A stretch of DNA of 64,000 nt from an uncultured Alphaproteobacteria bacterium (lineage in GTDB: Bacteria > Pseudomonadota > Alphaproteobacteria > HIMB59). The DNA is taken from contig CABZPR010000003.1 of NCBI GenBank assembly GCA_902527545.1, positions 1-64,000 of the forward strand, written 5' to 3'. The notes under the pieces were generated by a model. It saw nothing but the letters and a program-made list of their open reading frames with translations, searched no databases and was not told the origin of the DNA. Below, piece by piece: positions 39,293-49,142 of this stretch (position 1 is the stretch's first letter; every line of letters starts with the position of its first letter). A program made the translations under genes and the position numbers.

Positions 39293-40881
39293 GAGGACTT
39301 AATTAATTTATAAATTAAACTCTCTCTAAGGGCGTTATAAGACGCATCAATTATATTAGTAGAGACACCTACTGTTGTCCAAATAGATCCTTTTTGATCC
39401 TTTGTCTCGATAAGAACACGAACTATTGCATCTGTTCCTTTTTCTGAGGATAAAATTCTTACCTTAAAATCAGTTAATTCTAAATCCTCTAAAGCAGGGT
39501 AAAAGCCCATTAATGATTTTCTTAAAGCTTTGTCCAAAGCATTTACTGGACCATTTCCTACTTCTACATTCATGTATTCTTTTTTTTCAACTTCTATCCT
39601 TACAGTTGCTTCAGACTCAGTTACTAATTCTCCTTTAGCATTCCATCTTCTATCATCAATAACTTTAAATCTTTTTAATTCAAAGTACTCTGGGATACCG
39701 AAAAGAGTTTGTCTAGCTAGTATCTCAAAACTCGCAATTGCCTGATCGTAAGCGTAACCCTTGAATTCTCTCTCTTTTACTTTTTGGAGTAAAAAATCTA
39801 ATTTATCTGAATGATCATCTGGGTTAATACCAACAGTATTTAAAAGAGATATGATATTAGATCGGCCAGATTGATCAGAAATTACAACTTTTCTAGTATT
39901 ACCTACTATTTCTGGGTCTATATGCTCATATGTTTTAGGGTCTTTGTTAATTGCTGAAACATGCAAACCTCCTTTATGTGAAAAGGCATTTTCACCAACA
40001 TAGGCTTGTTGAGTATTTGGCATACGATTTAAAATTTCATCTAGAAGCAATGAGGTTTTCTTTAAGGCTGATAATTTTTCTTTAGGAATACTAGTTTCAA
40101 ATTTTGTTTTCAAAATTATTGAGGGAATAAGAGATACTAAATTTGCATTTCCACACCTTTCTCCTAATCCATTAATTGTGCCTTGAATTTGTCTCACTCC
40201 TGCTCGCACAGCAGCCAGTGAGTTGGCAACTGCATTTTCTGTATCATTATGCGCATGGATGCCCAGTTTTTCACCTGGTATATACTTTGTTACTTCTTGA
40301 ACAATTGTCTCTACTTCATTTGGCAGAGTTCCACCATTAGTATCACACAATACTATCCACCTCGCTCCATTATTTAAAGCCTCAGTTAAACAATCTAATG
40401 CAAATTTAGGATCTGATTTATATCCATCAAAAAAATGCTCAGCATCATACATTGCCTCTAAACCTTTTTCATTGATATGAGCGATACTTTCACCAATCAT
40501 TTTTAGGTTATCAGATTTTGAAATGCCTAAAGCCTTTTCGACCTGATATGAAGATGATTTCCCAACAATGCAAATATGTTTTACATTTGTATTAATTAAA
40601 GTATTTAGACCTGGATCGTTTGAAACACTCGTATTAGGTCTTCTGGTCATTCCAAAAGCAACCAAACTAGAATTATTAAAATTTGTTGTAGAATTAAAAA
40701 AACTATCATCAGTTGGATTTGACCCTGGCCAACCACCCTCAATATAATCTAAACCTAATTCATCGAGAGCATTAGAGAATTTGATTTTATCATCTACACT
40801 AAAATCAACACCGGTAGTTTGTTGACCATCTCTTAATGTAGTGTCAAAAAAATAAATTTTATTTTCTAGTTTTTCTTCCAT
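39289..40881 (-). CDS. cimA: (R)-citramalate synthase
   Basis: Condenses pyruvate and acetyl-CoA to citramalate, an entry to isoleucine synthesis that does not need threonine. The 530-residue protein belongs to the HMGL-like family: FFDTTLRDGQQTTGVDFSVD, HNDTENAVANSLAAV, GTINGLGERCGNANL, and a C-terminal LeuA regulatory domain (about residues 390-525). The WPGSNPTDD stretch and length separate it from LeuA and HMG-CoA lyase. It overlaps cysS by 16 bases. Confidence 0.9.
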   Translation of the reverse strand: MEEKLENKIYFFDTTLRDGQQTTGVDFSVDDKIKFSNALDELGLDYIEGGWPGSNPTDDSFFNSTTNFNNSSLVAFGMTRRPNTSVSNDPGLNTLINTNVKHICIVGKSSSYQVEKALGISKSDNLKMIGESIAHINEKGLEAMYDAEHFFDGYKSDPKFALDCLTEALNNGARWIVLCDTNGGTLPNEVETIVQEVTKYIPGEKLGIHAHNDTENAVANSLAAVRAGVRQIQGTINGLGERCGNANLVSLIPSIILKTKFETSIPKEKLSALKKTSLLLDEILNRMPNTQQAYVGENAFSHKGGLHVSAINKDPKTYEHIDPEIVGNTRKVVISDQSGRSNIISLLNTVGINPDDHSDKLDFLLQKVKEREFKGYAYDQAIASFEILARQTLFGIPEYFELKRFKVIDDRRWNAKGELVTESEATVRIEVEKKEYMNVEVGNGPVNALDKALRKSLMGFYPALEDLELTDFKVRILSSEKGTDAIVRVLIETKDQKGSIWTTVGVSTNIIDASYNALRESLIYKLIKSS

Positions 40882-42200
40882 GTTGTGCCATTTATGGTGT
40901 CTTCTAAAACAATCCCTTGTTTAAATAACTCATCTCTAATTTTGTCTGCTAGCTCAAAGTCTTTATTTTTTTTAGCCTCTTGTCGGCGAGATATCATATT
41001 TTCAATAAATTCTTTATCAAGGTTTAAATCTGTTTTATTAAAACTAGGATTTAATCCTAGTAAGCTTAAACCATTATTAAAATGAGTTAATAAATCATCA
41101 TTATTCTTGTCTTTTTTAATGTTAGCTATTATTTGCTGTAATCTCATCAGTGCTTTTGGGGTATTTAGGTCATCTAAAAGTGCATTAACAAATTCTGAGT
41201 CTAATTCTTTGCTATTAACCTCTTTAATATGCTCTCTCCACTTGTTAATGATGTTTTCACTATAACTTATAAGATCGTTTGAAAAATCAAGTGGTTGACG
41301 ATAATGAGTAGTCAGTAGTGAATATTTGAGAACAGCAGGATCATGTTTAGATAATAAATCATTAACAATTGAGGTATTTCCTAAAGATTTTGACATTTTT
41401 TCACCCTTAAAATTTATAAATCCATTATGGAGCCAAAAGTTCGACATTTTTTTATCATGACAACATGTTGACTGAGCAATTTCATTCTCGTGATGTGGAA
41501 AAATAAGATCAATACCGCCCGCATGGATATCAATGGTTTCTCCAAGTAATTCTGAAATCATAGCTGAACACTCAATGTGCCATCCAGGTCTACCATTACC
41601 CCATGGGCTATCCCAATGAGGTTCATTTGTTTTTGATGGTTTCCAAAGGACAAAATCTTCAGGATTTTTTTTGTAATCGGCAACTTCTACTCTTGCACCA
41701 GATATTATGTCTTTTAATGAGAACTTAGAGAGAGAACCATAACCCTTAAATTTCTTTGCTTCAAATAAAACATGTCCCTCAGATACATAGGCATATTTTT
41801 TTTCAATAAGAGATGTAATCATCTCAATCATTTTTGAAATATAATCTGTGGCTTTTGGTTCATGTGTTGGAGATAATATTGATAAAGAACTTAGATTTTG
41901 TTGATATATTTTTTGAGTAGAATGTACCAACTCATCTGTTGATATTTTAAGTTCATTAGCTTTATCTATAATTTTATCATCAATGTCTGTTATATTTCTT
42001 ACGTAACGTACACTATCCTCTCCAAAAATTAGTCTTAGGACTCTAAATAAGATATCAAAAACTATAATTGGTCTGAAGTTTCCTATATGTGGATTACTGT
42101 AAAGGGTGGGTCCACAAGCATACATCTTAACAGCAGATGGGTTAATAGGTATAAGTTTTTCTTTTTTTTTGGTTAAAGTGTTAAAAAGATTAATATTCAT
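40866..42200 (-). CDS. cysS: Cysteine-tRNA ligase
   Basis: Class I synthetase, 444 residues. HIGH motif appears as NPHIGNFRP next to the zinc cysteine in YACGPTLYSNP; other zinc ligands are the Cys in IECSAM and His/Glu in FPHHENEIAQS; KMSKS is present as EKMSKSLGN. The C-terminal DALR-like tRNA-binding region ends normally. Overlaps gltX by 11 bases and cimA by 16. Confidence 0.97.
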   Translation of the reverse strand: MNINLFNTLTKKKEKLIPINPSAVKMYACGPTLYSNPHIGNFRPIIVFDILFRVLRLIFGEDSVRYVRNITDIDDKIIDKANELKISTDELVHSTQKIYQQNLSSLSILSPTHEPKATDYISKMIEMITSLIEKKYAYVSEGHVLFEAKKFKGYGSLSKFSLKDIISGARVEVADYKKNPEDFVLWKPSKTNEPHWDSPWGNGRPGWHIECSAMISELLGETIDIHAGGIDLIFPHHENEIAQSTCCHDKKMSNFWLHNGFINFKGEKMSKSLGNTSIVNDLLSKHDPAVLKYSLLTTHYRQPLDFSNDLISYSENIINKWREHIKEVNSKELDSEFVNALLDDLNTPKALMRLQQIIANIKKDKNNDDLLTHFNNGLSLLGLNPSFNKTDLNLDKEFIENMISRRQEAKKNKDFELADKIRDELFKQGIVLEDTINGTTWKKN

Positions 42201-43521
42201 TTAAAATTTTTTTTAAACCTTCGTGGCCAAAATAATTATATAGGTCTTTAACAGATGGGCCATTTTGATTACCTGTAAGTATATAACGTGTATTAGTAAA
42301 TATTTCTTTTTTTGATAGTGATTTATCAATGCTCATTAAGTAATTGACATATTCATCAAAACTAAAATTTGAAATACCATTCAAATTTTTAATCAAAAGT
42401 TTGATAAAGTCACCTGAGGGTTGAATTTTAATTTCTCTTCTATTAATAATATTCCATAAATTTCTTATATCTTCATATTTTTCAACATTTTCTTTAATAA
42501 GTTCCCACTCAGTTTCAGTTAAAGCTAACTCTTCTAGTTCAGGGAATTCATTATTTAAATCTTTTAAATTCATTGACCTTAATGAATTTTTTTGAAAAAA
42601 GTCAATTTTATGAATATCAATTTTTGGTAAGTTTTTAGAAATATCCTCTAAATTAAAATCTCTAAAATTATTCTCTAAAATGGTTTTAAAATCATAATCT
42701 GAGTTTAAACCAAGTGAACACAAATAAGATAGAATACTGTTAACTGTATATCCACTGTTTCTGAATTGCTTAAGTGAAATTGAGTCCAAATTTCTCTTAC
42801 TTAGTTTTGTTCCATCCTCATTAAGCATTAATGGATTGTGACCTAATGAAGGTAAATCAGAATTTAAACATTTAAATAATTCTAAATGAATTGCTGAATT
42901 AGTTAAGTGGTCTTCGCCTCTAATAATGTGAGAAATTTTCATATCTATATCATCGACGACACTTGGAAAATGGTAGAGGTAGCTACCATCAGCCCTTCTT
43001 AAAACAGGATCTGATTGAGAAGCTAGATCTACTTCGGTCTCTCCTTTTACTAAATCATTCCATTTAATTTTAGTCTGTGAAAGCTTAAATCTCCAATAAG
43101 GCTGATTACCATTAATTATTTTTTTTTCAATTTCTTCTTTAGATAAATTTAATGAGGATCTATCGTAGATTGGAGGTTTTCCTGCTTTTAACTGCAACTT
43201 TTTTTTTATATCTAAATCCTCACTTGACTCAAAACATGGGTAAACAAATTTTAAAGAAATTAATTGATCAAAAAGTTCATTATATTTCTCAATTCTTTTG
43301 CTTTGATAAAACGTTTCATCATATTTTATTTTTAACCAATCAAGATCAGATGCTATGGACTTTACATATTCATCTTTGCTTCTCTCTTGGTCAGTGTCGT
43401 CATATCTAAGAATAAATTTACCATTATTTTTTTTCGAATATGCCCAATTTAAAAAGCAAGATCTCATATTTCCTAAGTGCAGGTGACCAGTTGGGCTCGG
43501 GGCAAAACGTGTAATTATCAT
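42190..43521 (-). CDS. gltX: Glutamate-tRNA ligase
   Basis: Class I synthetase, 443 residues. It begins RFAPSPTGHLHLGNMRSCFL (HIGH as HLGN), has YDDTDQERSKDEYV, HNPLMLNEDGTKLSKRN (KMSKS as KLSKR) and an anticodon-binding C-terminal part. Many alphaproteobacteria have two GltX paralogues, one serving tRNA-Gln; only this copy is in the window. The ATG overlaps the stop of the upstream gene by four bases. Confidence 0.95.
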   Translation of the reverse strand: MIITRFAPSPTGHLHLGNMRSCFLNWAYSKKNNGKFILRYDDTDQERSKDEYVKSIASDLDWLKIKYDETFYQSKRIEKYNELFDQLISLKFVYPCFESSEDLDIKKKLQLKAGKPPIYDRSSLNLSKEEIEKKIINGNQPYWRFKLSQTKIKWNDLVKGETEVDLASQSDPVLRRADGSYLYHFPSVVDDIDMKISHIIRGEDHLTNSAIHLELFKCLNSDLPSLGHNPLMLNEDGTKLSKRNLDSISLKQFRNSGYTVNSILSYLCSLGLNSDYDFKTILENNFRDFNLEDISKNLPKIDIHKIDFFQKNSLRSMNLKDLNNEFPELEELALTETEWELIKENVEKYEDIRNLWNIINRREIKIQPSGDFIKLLIKNLNGISNFSFDEYVNYLMSIDKSLSKKEIFTNTRYILTGNQNGPSVKDLYNYFGHEGLKKILNEY

Positions 43522-44645
43522 TTAACTTTTTTTAAGAGGTACTCTCTTGAAACTTTTACTCTAGAGGAATTACCATATTTTATAATATCAGCAGTTGCAT
43601 ATGTTTCTGACCACTTTTCTGGTAGATAACTTCCAGTTCCTATGACATCTATTGGAGCTTTGGCTAAAGACATTGCCTTGCATTTCTCATTTGTAAATCC
43701 GCTAGATGCAATAATTTTTACTTTTTTAAAACCAAAATTATCAAGTTGTGCTCTCAAATACCACAAAGATGCAGCAGAGACTCCAGGCCCAACTAAGTGT
43801 TTTAACTCTTTGTCAGATCTGTATTCTTTGATTGAACCAGGTGCGTGTTTTTCTAAGACCTCATATGATTTTGAGGTATCAAGATTCTCAATAAATCTTC
43901 CATTTGGGGTATCAAGTCTTATCATTACTTTTCCAGCTTTAGACAACTTATCGAAGTGGCTACAAACTTGAATAGAGTCAGTAATTTCCTTACCGAAATA
44001 ATCAGGCAATACAACTAAATCATCTTTTGGAAATGTTTCATGAAACATTTTTACTGCCTCAAGAGTAGATCCTGCATATCCTATTAATGCATGTGGCATC
44101 GTTCCTAATGCTTTATTAGATTGAAAATAATGTGATGTTGCATCTATCGATGTTCCAATAAAGCCTTTAGCTTTTTTTCTTTTTGCTGATTTTGAACCTA
44201 CTGATGCCGCATATGACATTAATTCAGACATCTCTGTGCCTGCACAATGTCTTGCATCCATAGCTATAAAGGACGTTTTAGGCAAGTCTAAACACATTTG
44301 ATATGCATTAGCTGCTGCTATACAAGCTGGACCAATTTTTTGTAAGAGTAAAGTTTCCAAATCGACTATATTTTTAAAAGATCCCCTAATATAAAGAATT
44401 GGTTCTCCAGCACCAAAATGGTCACCCTCTTTGAATGGGCTAGAAGTTGATATTTTAATACCTCTGTCTTTTGAAATTTGTTTTATCCAATTTATTGCTA
44501 GTTTTAATGCTATAACACCTGGTCTACGAATAAAAACAGCATAAGTAACTTTTATGTCTCCATACTTTTGGATAATTTTTTTTGTTTTTAAAAAATAATT
44601 ATCAGTAAAATTATTAATTAAATTTGAATTTGTTTTTTTATTCAT
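43518..44645 (-). CDS. pncB: Nicotinate phosphoribosyltransferase family protein
   Basis: Predicted to form nicotinate mononucleotide from nicotinate and PRPP in NAD salvage. The 375-residue sequence shows YAVFIRRPGVIALKLAINWI, DARHCAGTEMSELMSYAA, GTMPHALIGYAGSTLEAVK, and the C-terminal SGFTNEKCKAM and DVIGTGSYLP blocks of this family. It is of the type often seen in alphaproteobacteria, somewhat distant from E. coli PncB, so the reaction is inferred from family. It lies 14 bases after aroG. Confidence 0.82.
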   Translation of the reverse strand: MNKKTNSNLINNFTDNYFLKTKKIIQKYGDIKVTYAVFIRRPGVIALKLAINWIKQISKDRGIKISTSSPFKEGDHFGAGEPILYIRGSFKNIVDLETLLLQKIGPACIAAANAYQMCLDLPKTSFIAMDARHCAGTEMSELMSYAASVGSKSAKRKKAKGFIGTSIDATSHYFQSNKALGTMPHALIGYAGSTLEAVKMFHETFPKDDLVVLPDYFGKEITDSIQVCSHFDKLSKAGKVMIRLDTPNGRFIENLDTSKSYEVLEKHAPGSIKEYRSDKELKHLVGPGVSAASLWYLRAQLDNFGFKKVKIIASSGFTNEKCKAMSLAKAPIDVIGTGSYLPEKWSETYATADIIKYGNSSRVKVSREYLLKKVK

Positions 44646-44659
44646 TATGAATAAGAAAA

Positions 44660-46009
44660 CTAATTCATTTCGCCATTAGATAATAAATCAGCCAGAAGAA
44701 AAGATAGCTCTAATGATTGATTAACATTTAGTCTTGGGTCACAAAACGTATGATACCTATCACCTAAATTTTCATCTTTAATATCATCAGGTCCACCGAC
44801 ACATTCAGTTACATCTAAACCTGTTAATTCAAGGTGAACGCCTCCTGCGACTGAACCCTCTGATTTATGAATTTCAAAAAAAGACTGAATTTCTTTAAAA
44901 ATATTCTCAGTAGCTCTTGTTTTATAGCCAGATTTACTTGTAGATGTATTTCCATGCATAGGATCACATATCCATGTAAGATTAAGTCCGAGTTTATTAA
45001 TTTCTTTCAATAAATCAGGGTATTTTGAATTAATTTTATCTGCTCCCATTCTAACAATAAGTGTAAGTCTTCCACCTTCATTCTCAGGATTAAGTATCTC
45101 AATATTTTTTTTTAAATCATCAATGGTTGTAGATGGTCCTACTTTAAGACCTAAAGGGTTTTTTATACCACTTAAATAGTGTATGTGAGCACCGTTAGGA
45201 TCTCTAGTTCTATCACCAACCCACAAAAAATGAGAATTTACATTGTACCACTCACCTGTAGTGCTATCTATTCTTGTAAAAGCTTGTTCATAAGGTAAAA
45301 GAAGTGCTTCATGGCTTGTGTAAAAATCTGTCTCTCTTAGTTCTCTTGTATTTTTTTCATTTACACCACAGGCATTCATAAATTTTATACTTTCTGCAAT
45401 TTTTTCAGATAATTCTTTAAATTTTTTTGTTGTATCAAAGTTATCTGCAAAATCTAAATTCCATTTATTTAATTGTGTTAAACTAGCAAAACCTCCTTGA
45501 GCAAAAGCTCTTAATAAATTTAAAGTTGAAGCTGAATGGTTATAAGCTCTGATCATTCTTTTAGGGTCTGGTTCTCTAGAGGACTCGTTAAACTCAAATG
45601 AATTAATAATATCCCCTCTATAACTAGGTAGCTTTTGACCGTTTTTTTCTTCAAAGTCTGAGCTTCTTGGTTTAGCAAATTGTCCACCCATTCTCCCTAG
45701 TTTAACGACCGGTTTATTAGTGGCAAAAGTCAAAACAACAGACATTTGCAATAGTAATTTAAAATTATCTCTAATTGTATTGGGGTTTAATTCCTGAAAG
45801 CTCTCAGCACAGTCACCGCCTTGTAAATAAAAGGACTCTCCTTTTTGAACTTGATAAATTTGTGATTTTAGAGACCTAGTCTCACCAGCAAAAATTAAAG
45901 GAGGCATAGAAGATAATTCCTCTATTACAGAGTCTAAATTACCTTGATCAGCATAAGCAGGCATTTGCTTTGCTTCAAAGTTTTTCCAACTATCTTTAGT
46001 CCATTTCAT
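44660..46009 (-). CDS. aroG: DAHP synthase, class II
   Basis: First enzyme of the shikimate pathway: PEP plus erythrose 4-phosphate. The 449-residue protein is of the plant/actinobacterial-like class II: WTKDSWKNFEAKQMPAYAD, VQKGESFYLQGGDCAESFQE, RMGGQFAKPRS, WVGDRTRDPNGAHIHYLSG and the metal-site WICDPMHGNT and GGVHLELTG segments. Not related to E. coli AroFGH in sequence. The name aroG is used for class II enzymes in several genomes. Confidence 0.95.
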   Translation of the reverse strand: MKWTKDSWKNFEAKQMPAYADQGNLDSVIEELSSMPPLIFAGETRSLKSQIYQVQKGESFYLQGGDCAESFQELNPNTIRDNFKLLLQMSVVLTFATNKPVVKLGRMGGQFAKPRSSDFEEKNGQKLPSYRGDIINSFEFNESSREPDPKRMIRAYNHSASTLNLLRAFAQGGFASLTQLNKWNLDFADNFDTTKKFKELSEKIAESIKFMNACGVNEKNTRELRETDFYTSHEALLLPYEQAFTRIDSTTGEWYNVNSHFLWVGDRTRDPNGAHIHYLSGIKNPLGLKVGPSTTIDDLKKNIEILNPENEGGRLTLIVRMGADKINSKYPDLLKEINKLGLNLTWICDPMHGNTSTSKSGYKTRATENIFKEIQSFFEIHKSEGSVAGGVHLELTGLDVTECVGGPDDIKDENLGDRYHTFCDPRLNVNQSLELSFLLADLLSNGEMN

Positions 46010-46050
46010 GAGGCAAGGATTATATTGTTAAATGTATTAAATAAAAGAAA

Positions 46051-47328
46051 TTATTGGGTTTTAGATTTAAAAGGCCAAATTTTGGGTAGCTTTAATTTAG
46101 GTAATGATGGCTCATAACCTGTAGCATAAAAATTATCTATGCTGGATTGTTTATTATCTGAATACTTTGAATCAATATCTTCATGATTGATAATTCCGAT
46201 ATTATCAACGATATCTACAGTGGTAATTAGGCCATGATTGTCTGTAATGTAATAGCATTTATCTAAATTTAAATAATCATATGAGCTTTTACCGATTTGA
46301 TAAGAATTTTTATCAGAACCATCAGATAGAAAAATAAAATTTTTTATGTTTTTTATTTTATATTTGTTTGAAAGTATGTATGTATCGTCATCCTTGAGTA
46401 TCTCATGAATATACTTTTTGTTACTTAATTTTAAATTAGGGAAAAAAGTTCCTTTTGATAAGTAACTAGGATATTGATTATCATCAATAATATTAGAGAA
46501 GAAATTATTTTGTTTGTTAAAATTATTATTAATTTCTAATACTTGATTAGAAAATATGTAAGATTTATTAAACCTGAGTAAAAATTTAAATATGAATAAA
46601 GATATAAACTTAGGGAAAAAATTATAAAAATTAAAAAAAAGAATATTAATATAGTAATTGTTATTATTACTGGAATTATACGTATTCTTAGTGTCTAAAG
46701 TATTTAAGCTTAAAAGATTGGCTATTTCAAAACATATTCCCAAATAAGATTTATTTTTGATTGTAATCTCTTTGGTATTATTATTTTTAGAGTAATAAAT
46801 AGATAAACTAGTTGGGACTTTGATTTTAATAAGATCACTCTCTTGAATTTTTTTATTAGCAATTTTCTTAATATATTTTTTTAAAAGGGATAGATTCTCA
46901 GAAAAAAAGTGTATTGTGCTGCTATTTGGAAAAACAATATTTATTTTTTTAAATTTTAAATTAGTAAAAATTGATGAGCAGTATTTGTGTTTAGTCTCAT
47001 TGATTTCAAATCTATAAAAAATTTTATAATCTGTTGTTTGGATTTTAATATCTGGATTATTATCTTTAACAGTGTAGCCATTATCATTAATTAAATAAGA
47101 TATTTGTTCTCCTGTAATAGGTTCTCTTGTAAATAACTTAGATTTATTGATTATTCCATATGTGTCTAAAGGCACTGAATTAAATGTATTTGATTTCAAT
47201 TTATCCTCAGGAAAAAAAATAGTTTGTTTGAAATTAGCTTTTTCGATATTTGAAGAAAACTGTGGTTTGATACCAAACCGAGCGTCAATCACACTAGCTA
47301 AAATCTCATTATCAACTTCGATATTCAT
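46051..47328 (-). CDS. Unrecognised 425-residue protein
   Basis: I do not recognise this protein. It lies in line between glmS (17 bases upstream) and aroG (41 bases downstream) on the same strand. It has no signal peptide and is rich in Asn, Lys, Ile and Phe. About residues 220-260 form a hydrophobic, Phe-rich stretch (INILFFNFYNFFPKFISLFI) that may touch the membrane. The C-terminus ends LPKLKLPKIWPFKSKTQ after an acidic, Ser-rich region. The frame is intact with no internal stop over 1278 bases and base composition like its neighbours, so it is likely expressed. Confidence 0.7.
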   Translation of the reverse strand: MNIEVDNEILASVIDARFGIKPQFSSNIEKANFKQTIFFPEDKLKSNTFNSVPLDTYGIINKSKLFTREPITGEQISYLINDNGYTVKDNNPDIKIQTTDYKIFYRFEINETKHKYCSSIFTNLKFKKINIVFPNSSTIHFFSENLSLLKKYIKKIANKKIQESDLIKIKVPTSLSIYYSKNNNTKEITIKNKSYLGICFEIANLLSLNTLDTKNTYNSSNNNNYYINILFFNFYNFFPKFISLFIFKFLLRFNKSYIFSNQVLEINNNFNKQNNFFSNIIDDNQYPSYLSKGTFFPNLKLSNKKYIHEILKDDDTYILSNKYKIKNIKNFIFLSDGSDKNSYQIGKSSYDYLNLDKCYYITDNHGLITTVDIVDNIGIINHEDIDSKYSDNKQSSIDNFYATGYEPSLPKLKLPKIWPFKSKTQ

Positions 47329-47345
47329 ATTAAATAGTATTCAAT

Positions 47346-49142
47346 TTATTCAACGGTAACTGATTTAGCGAGATTCCTTGGTTGATCAATATCAGTTCCT
47401 TCATTAAGAGCAAAATAATATGAAATGAGTTGAAGAGGAATAGTATAAATGAAAGGTGTGTCAATAAAGTTTTCTTTGGGTAGGCTTACATTATGTGTGT
47501 TTAATGATTTTCTGTGAATTTTTACACTCGATAAAATTATAACCTTACCATTTCTAGCAGCGATTTCCTCAGCATTAGAAATAGATTTCTCATATAGTTC
47601 GTTGTTTGGCGATAAGCAAATTGTTAATGATTTTTTATCGATCAATGCGATTGGGCCATGTTTCATCTCTCCTCCTGGAAAGCCTTCGCTATGCATGTAA
47701 GATATCTCTTTTAATTTCAAGGATCCCTCTAATGCTATTGGGTATACAATATTCCTTCCAATAAAATAACAAGTATCAGATTGGCTTAATTTTTTTGCAA
47801 TTTTTTTCGCCTCTGGTGTAAAATCATTTATTAATTTTTTCAGCTTTATTGGTAATAACTTTAGAATTGCTAAATTCTTATTATAATCTTTTTTCGATAT
47901 GGAATTTGTCATTTTACCAATTTCAATAGAAAGATTGGCTAAGCTCAATATTTGACAAGTAAAAGCTTTAGTTGAGGCTACACCAACTTCTTTATCAGCA
48001 TAAGTAGGTATGGTTACATCAGCCTCTCTTACCATACTACTCTGCAAAGAATTAGTGATGACTACAGAGGAATGTTTGTTTTTTTTGATATATTTTAGAG
48101 CCATCAAGGTATCCATGGTTTCACCAGATTGTGAAATAAAAATAAATAAAATTTTTTCGTCTTTATTTATTTTTTTATATCTAAGCTCGGAAGCTAATTC
48201 TGATGAAGTATCTATATTTGTATATTTATTAAAGTAATACTCACCAACTAAACAGGCATGGTATGCAGTACCACATCCAACAAATATTATTTTTTTGTTT
48301 ACAATTAAATTTTTAAATTTGCTTTCAAAATCATTAAAAAATTCTTTTACATAATTTTTTTGAGTAGTTTTTATAACTTCAGGCTGCTCATGAATCTCTT
48401 TCAACATATAATGTTGATATTTTCCTTTATCATATGGGTTTTGTTTAATTTCATTTTTTTCGAAGAGTATTTTAGCTTTATTTAAACTAGATATTTTAGA
48501 CTGCTGAATTTTAATAATATCACCATCTTTAAGATGATAAATCTTATCACTATAATCAGATAAAATAGATGAATCTGAGCATATGTAAGAGGAGTTTCTA
48601 TTATGTGATAAGGCGATTGGACTGCCATTTTTTAATAAGTAAAAACAATTATTTTTTTTTATAAATATAACAAAAGCGTAGTTTCCTTTAATTACACTTT
48701 TAAACACTCTAATGGCTTCATCTGAATTTTTATATTTATTGACTAAATAGGTGAGAAAGTAAAAACTGATTTCAGTATCTGATTGAATATTTTTAGGAAT
48801 TTCTACAAATCGATTTTGAATTTTTCTATAGTTTTCAATAATACCATTACAAACTAAAGTAAGATCATCATTTGCAAATGGATGAGCATTATTTTTGCTA
48901 ACAACTCCATGTGTTGCCCATCTTGTATGACCTATCACACCATAAAAATTTTTATCTGATACATTTTGAGCTTTATTTTTTAGTTCTGATATTTTGCCGA
49001 CACTTTTAATAGTTTTTATTCGTTCTTTTGAAAACAAGGAAATGCCAGCAGAGTCATACCCTCTATATTCCAGCTTTTTTAAAATATCTATAGAGTTATT
49101 CTTTAAAGAAGATGAATTTAAGATACCAACTATACCGCACAT
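47346..49142 (-). CDS. glmS: Glutamine-fructose-6-phosphate aminotransferase
   Basis: Makes glucosamine 6-phosphate, the entry to UDP-GlcNAc for peptidoglycan and LPS. The 598-residue protein has the N-terminal nucleophile MCGIVGIL (Cys2), GHTRWATHG and RGYDSAG of the glutaminase domain, and two SIS sugar-isomerase domains with SQSGETMDTLMA and the terminal DQPRNLAKSVTVE. It directly follows glmU; start and stop overlap by one base. Confidence 0.98.
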   Translation of the reverse strand: MCGIVGILNSSSLKNNSIDILKKLEYRGYDSAGISLFSKERIKTIKSVGKISELKNKAQNVSDKNFYGVIGHTRWATHGVVSKNNAHPFANDDLTLVCNGIIENYRKIQNRFVEIPKNIQSDTEISFYFLTYLVNKYKNSDEAIRVFKSVIKGNYAFVIFIKKNNCFYLLKNGSPIALSHNRNSSYICSDSSILSDYSDKIYHLKDGDIIKIQQSKISSLNKAKILFEKNEIKQNPYDKGKYQHYMLKEIHEQPEVIKTTQKNYVKEFFNDFESKFKNLIVNKKIIFVGCGTAYHACLVGEYYFNKYTNIDTSSELASELRYKKINKDEKILFIFISQSGETMDTLMALKYIKKNKHSSVVITNSLQSSMVREADVTIPTYADKEVGVASTKAFTCQILSLANLSIEIGKMTNSISKKDYNKNLAILKLLPIKLKKLINDFTPEAKKIAKKLSQSDTCYFIGRNIVYPIALEGSLKLKEISYMHSEGFPGGEMKHGPIALIDKKSLTICLSPNNELYEKSISNAEEIAARNGKVIILSSVKIHRKSLNTHNVSLPKENFIDTPFIYTIPLQLISYYFALNEGTDIDQPRNLAKSVTVE

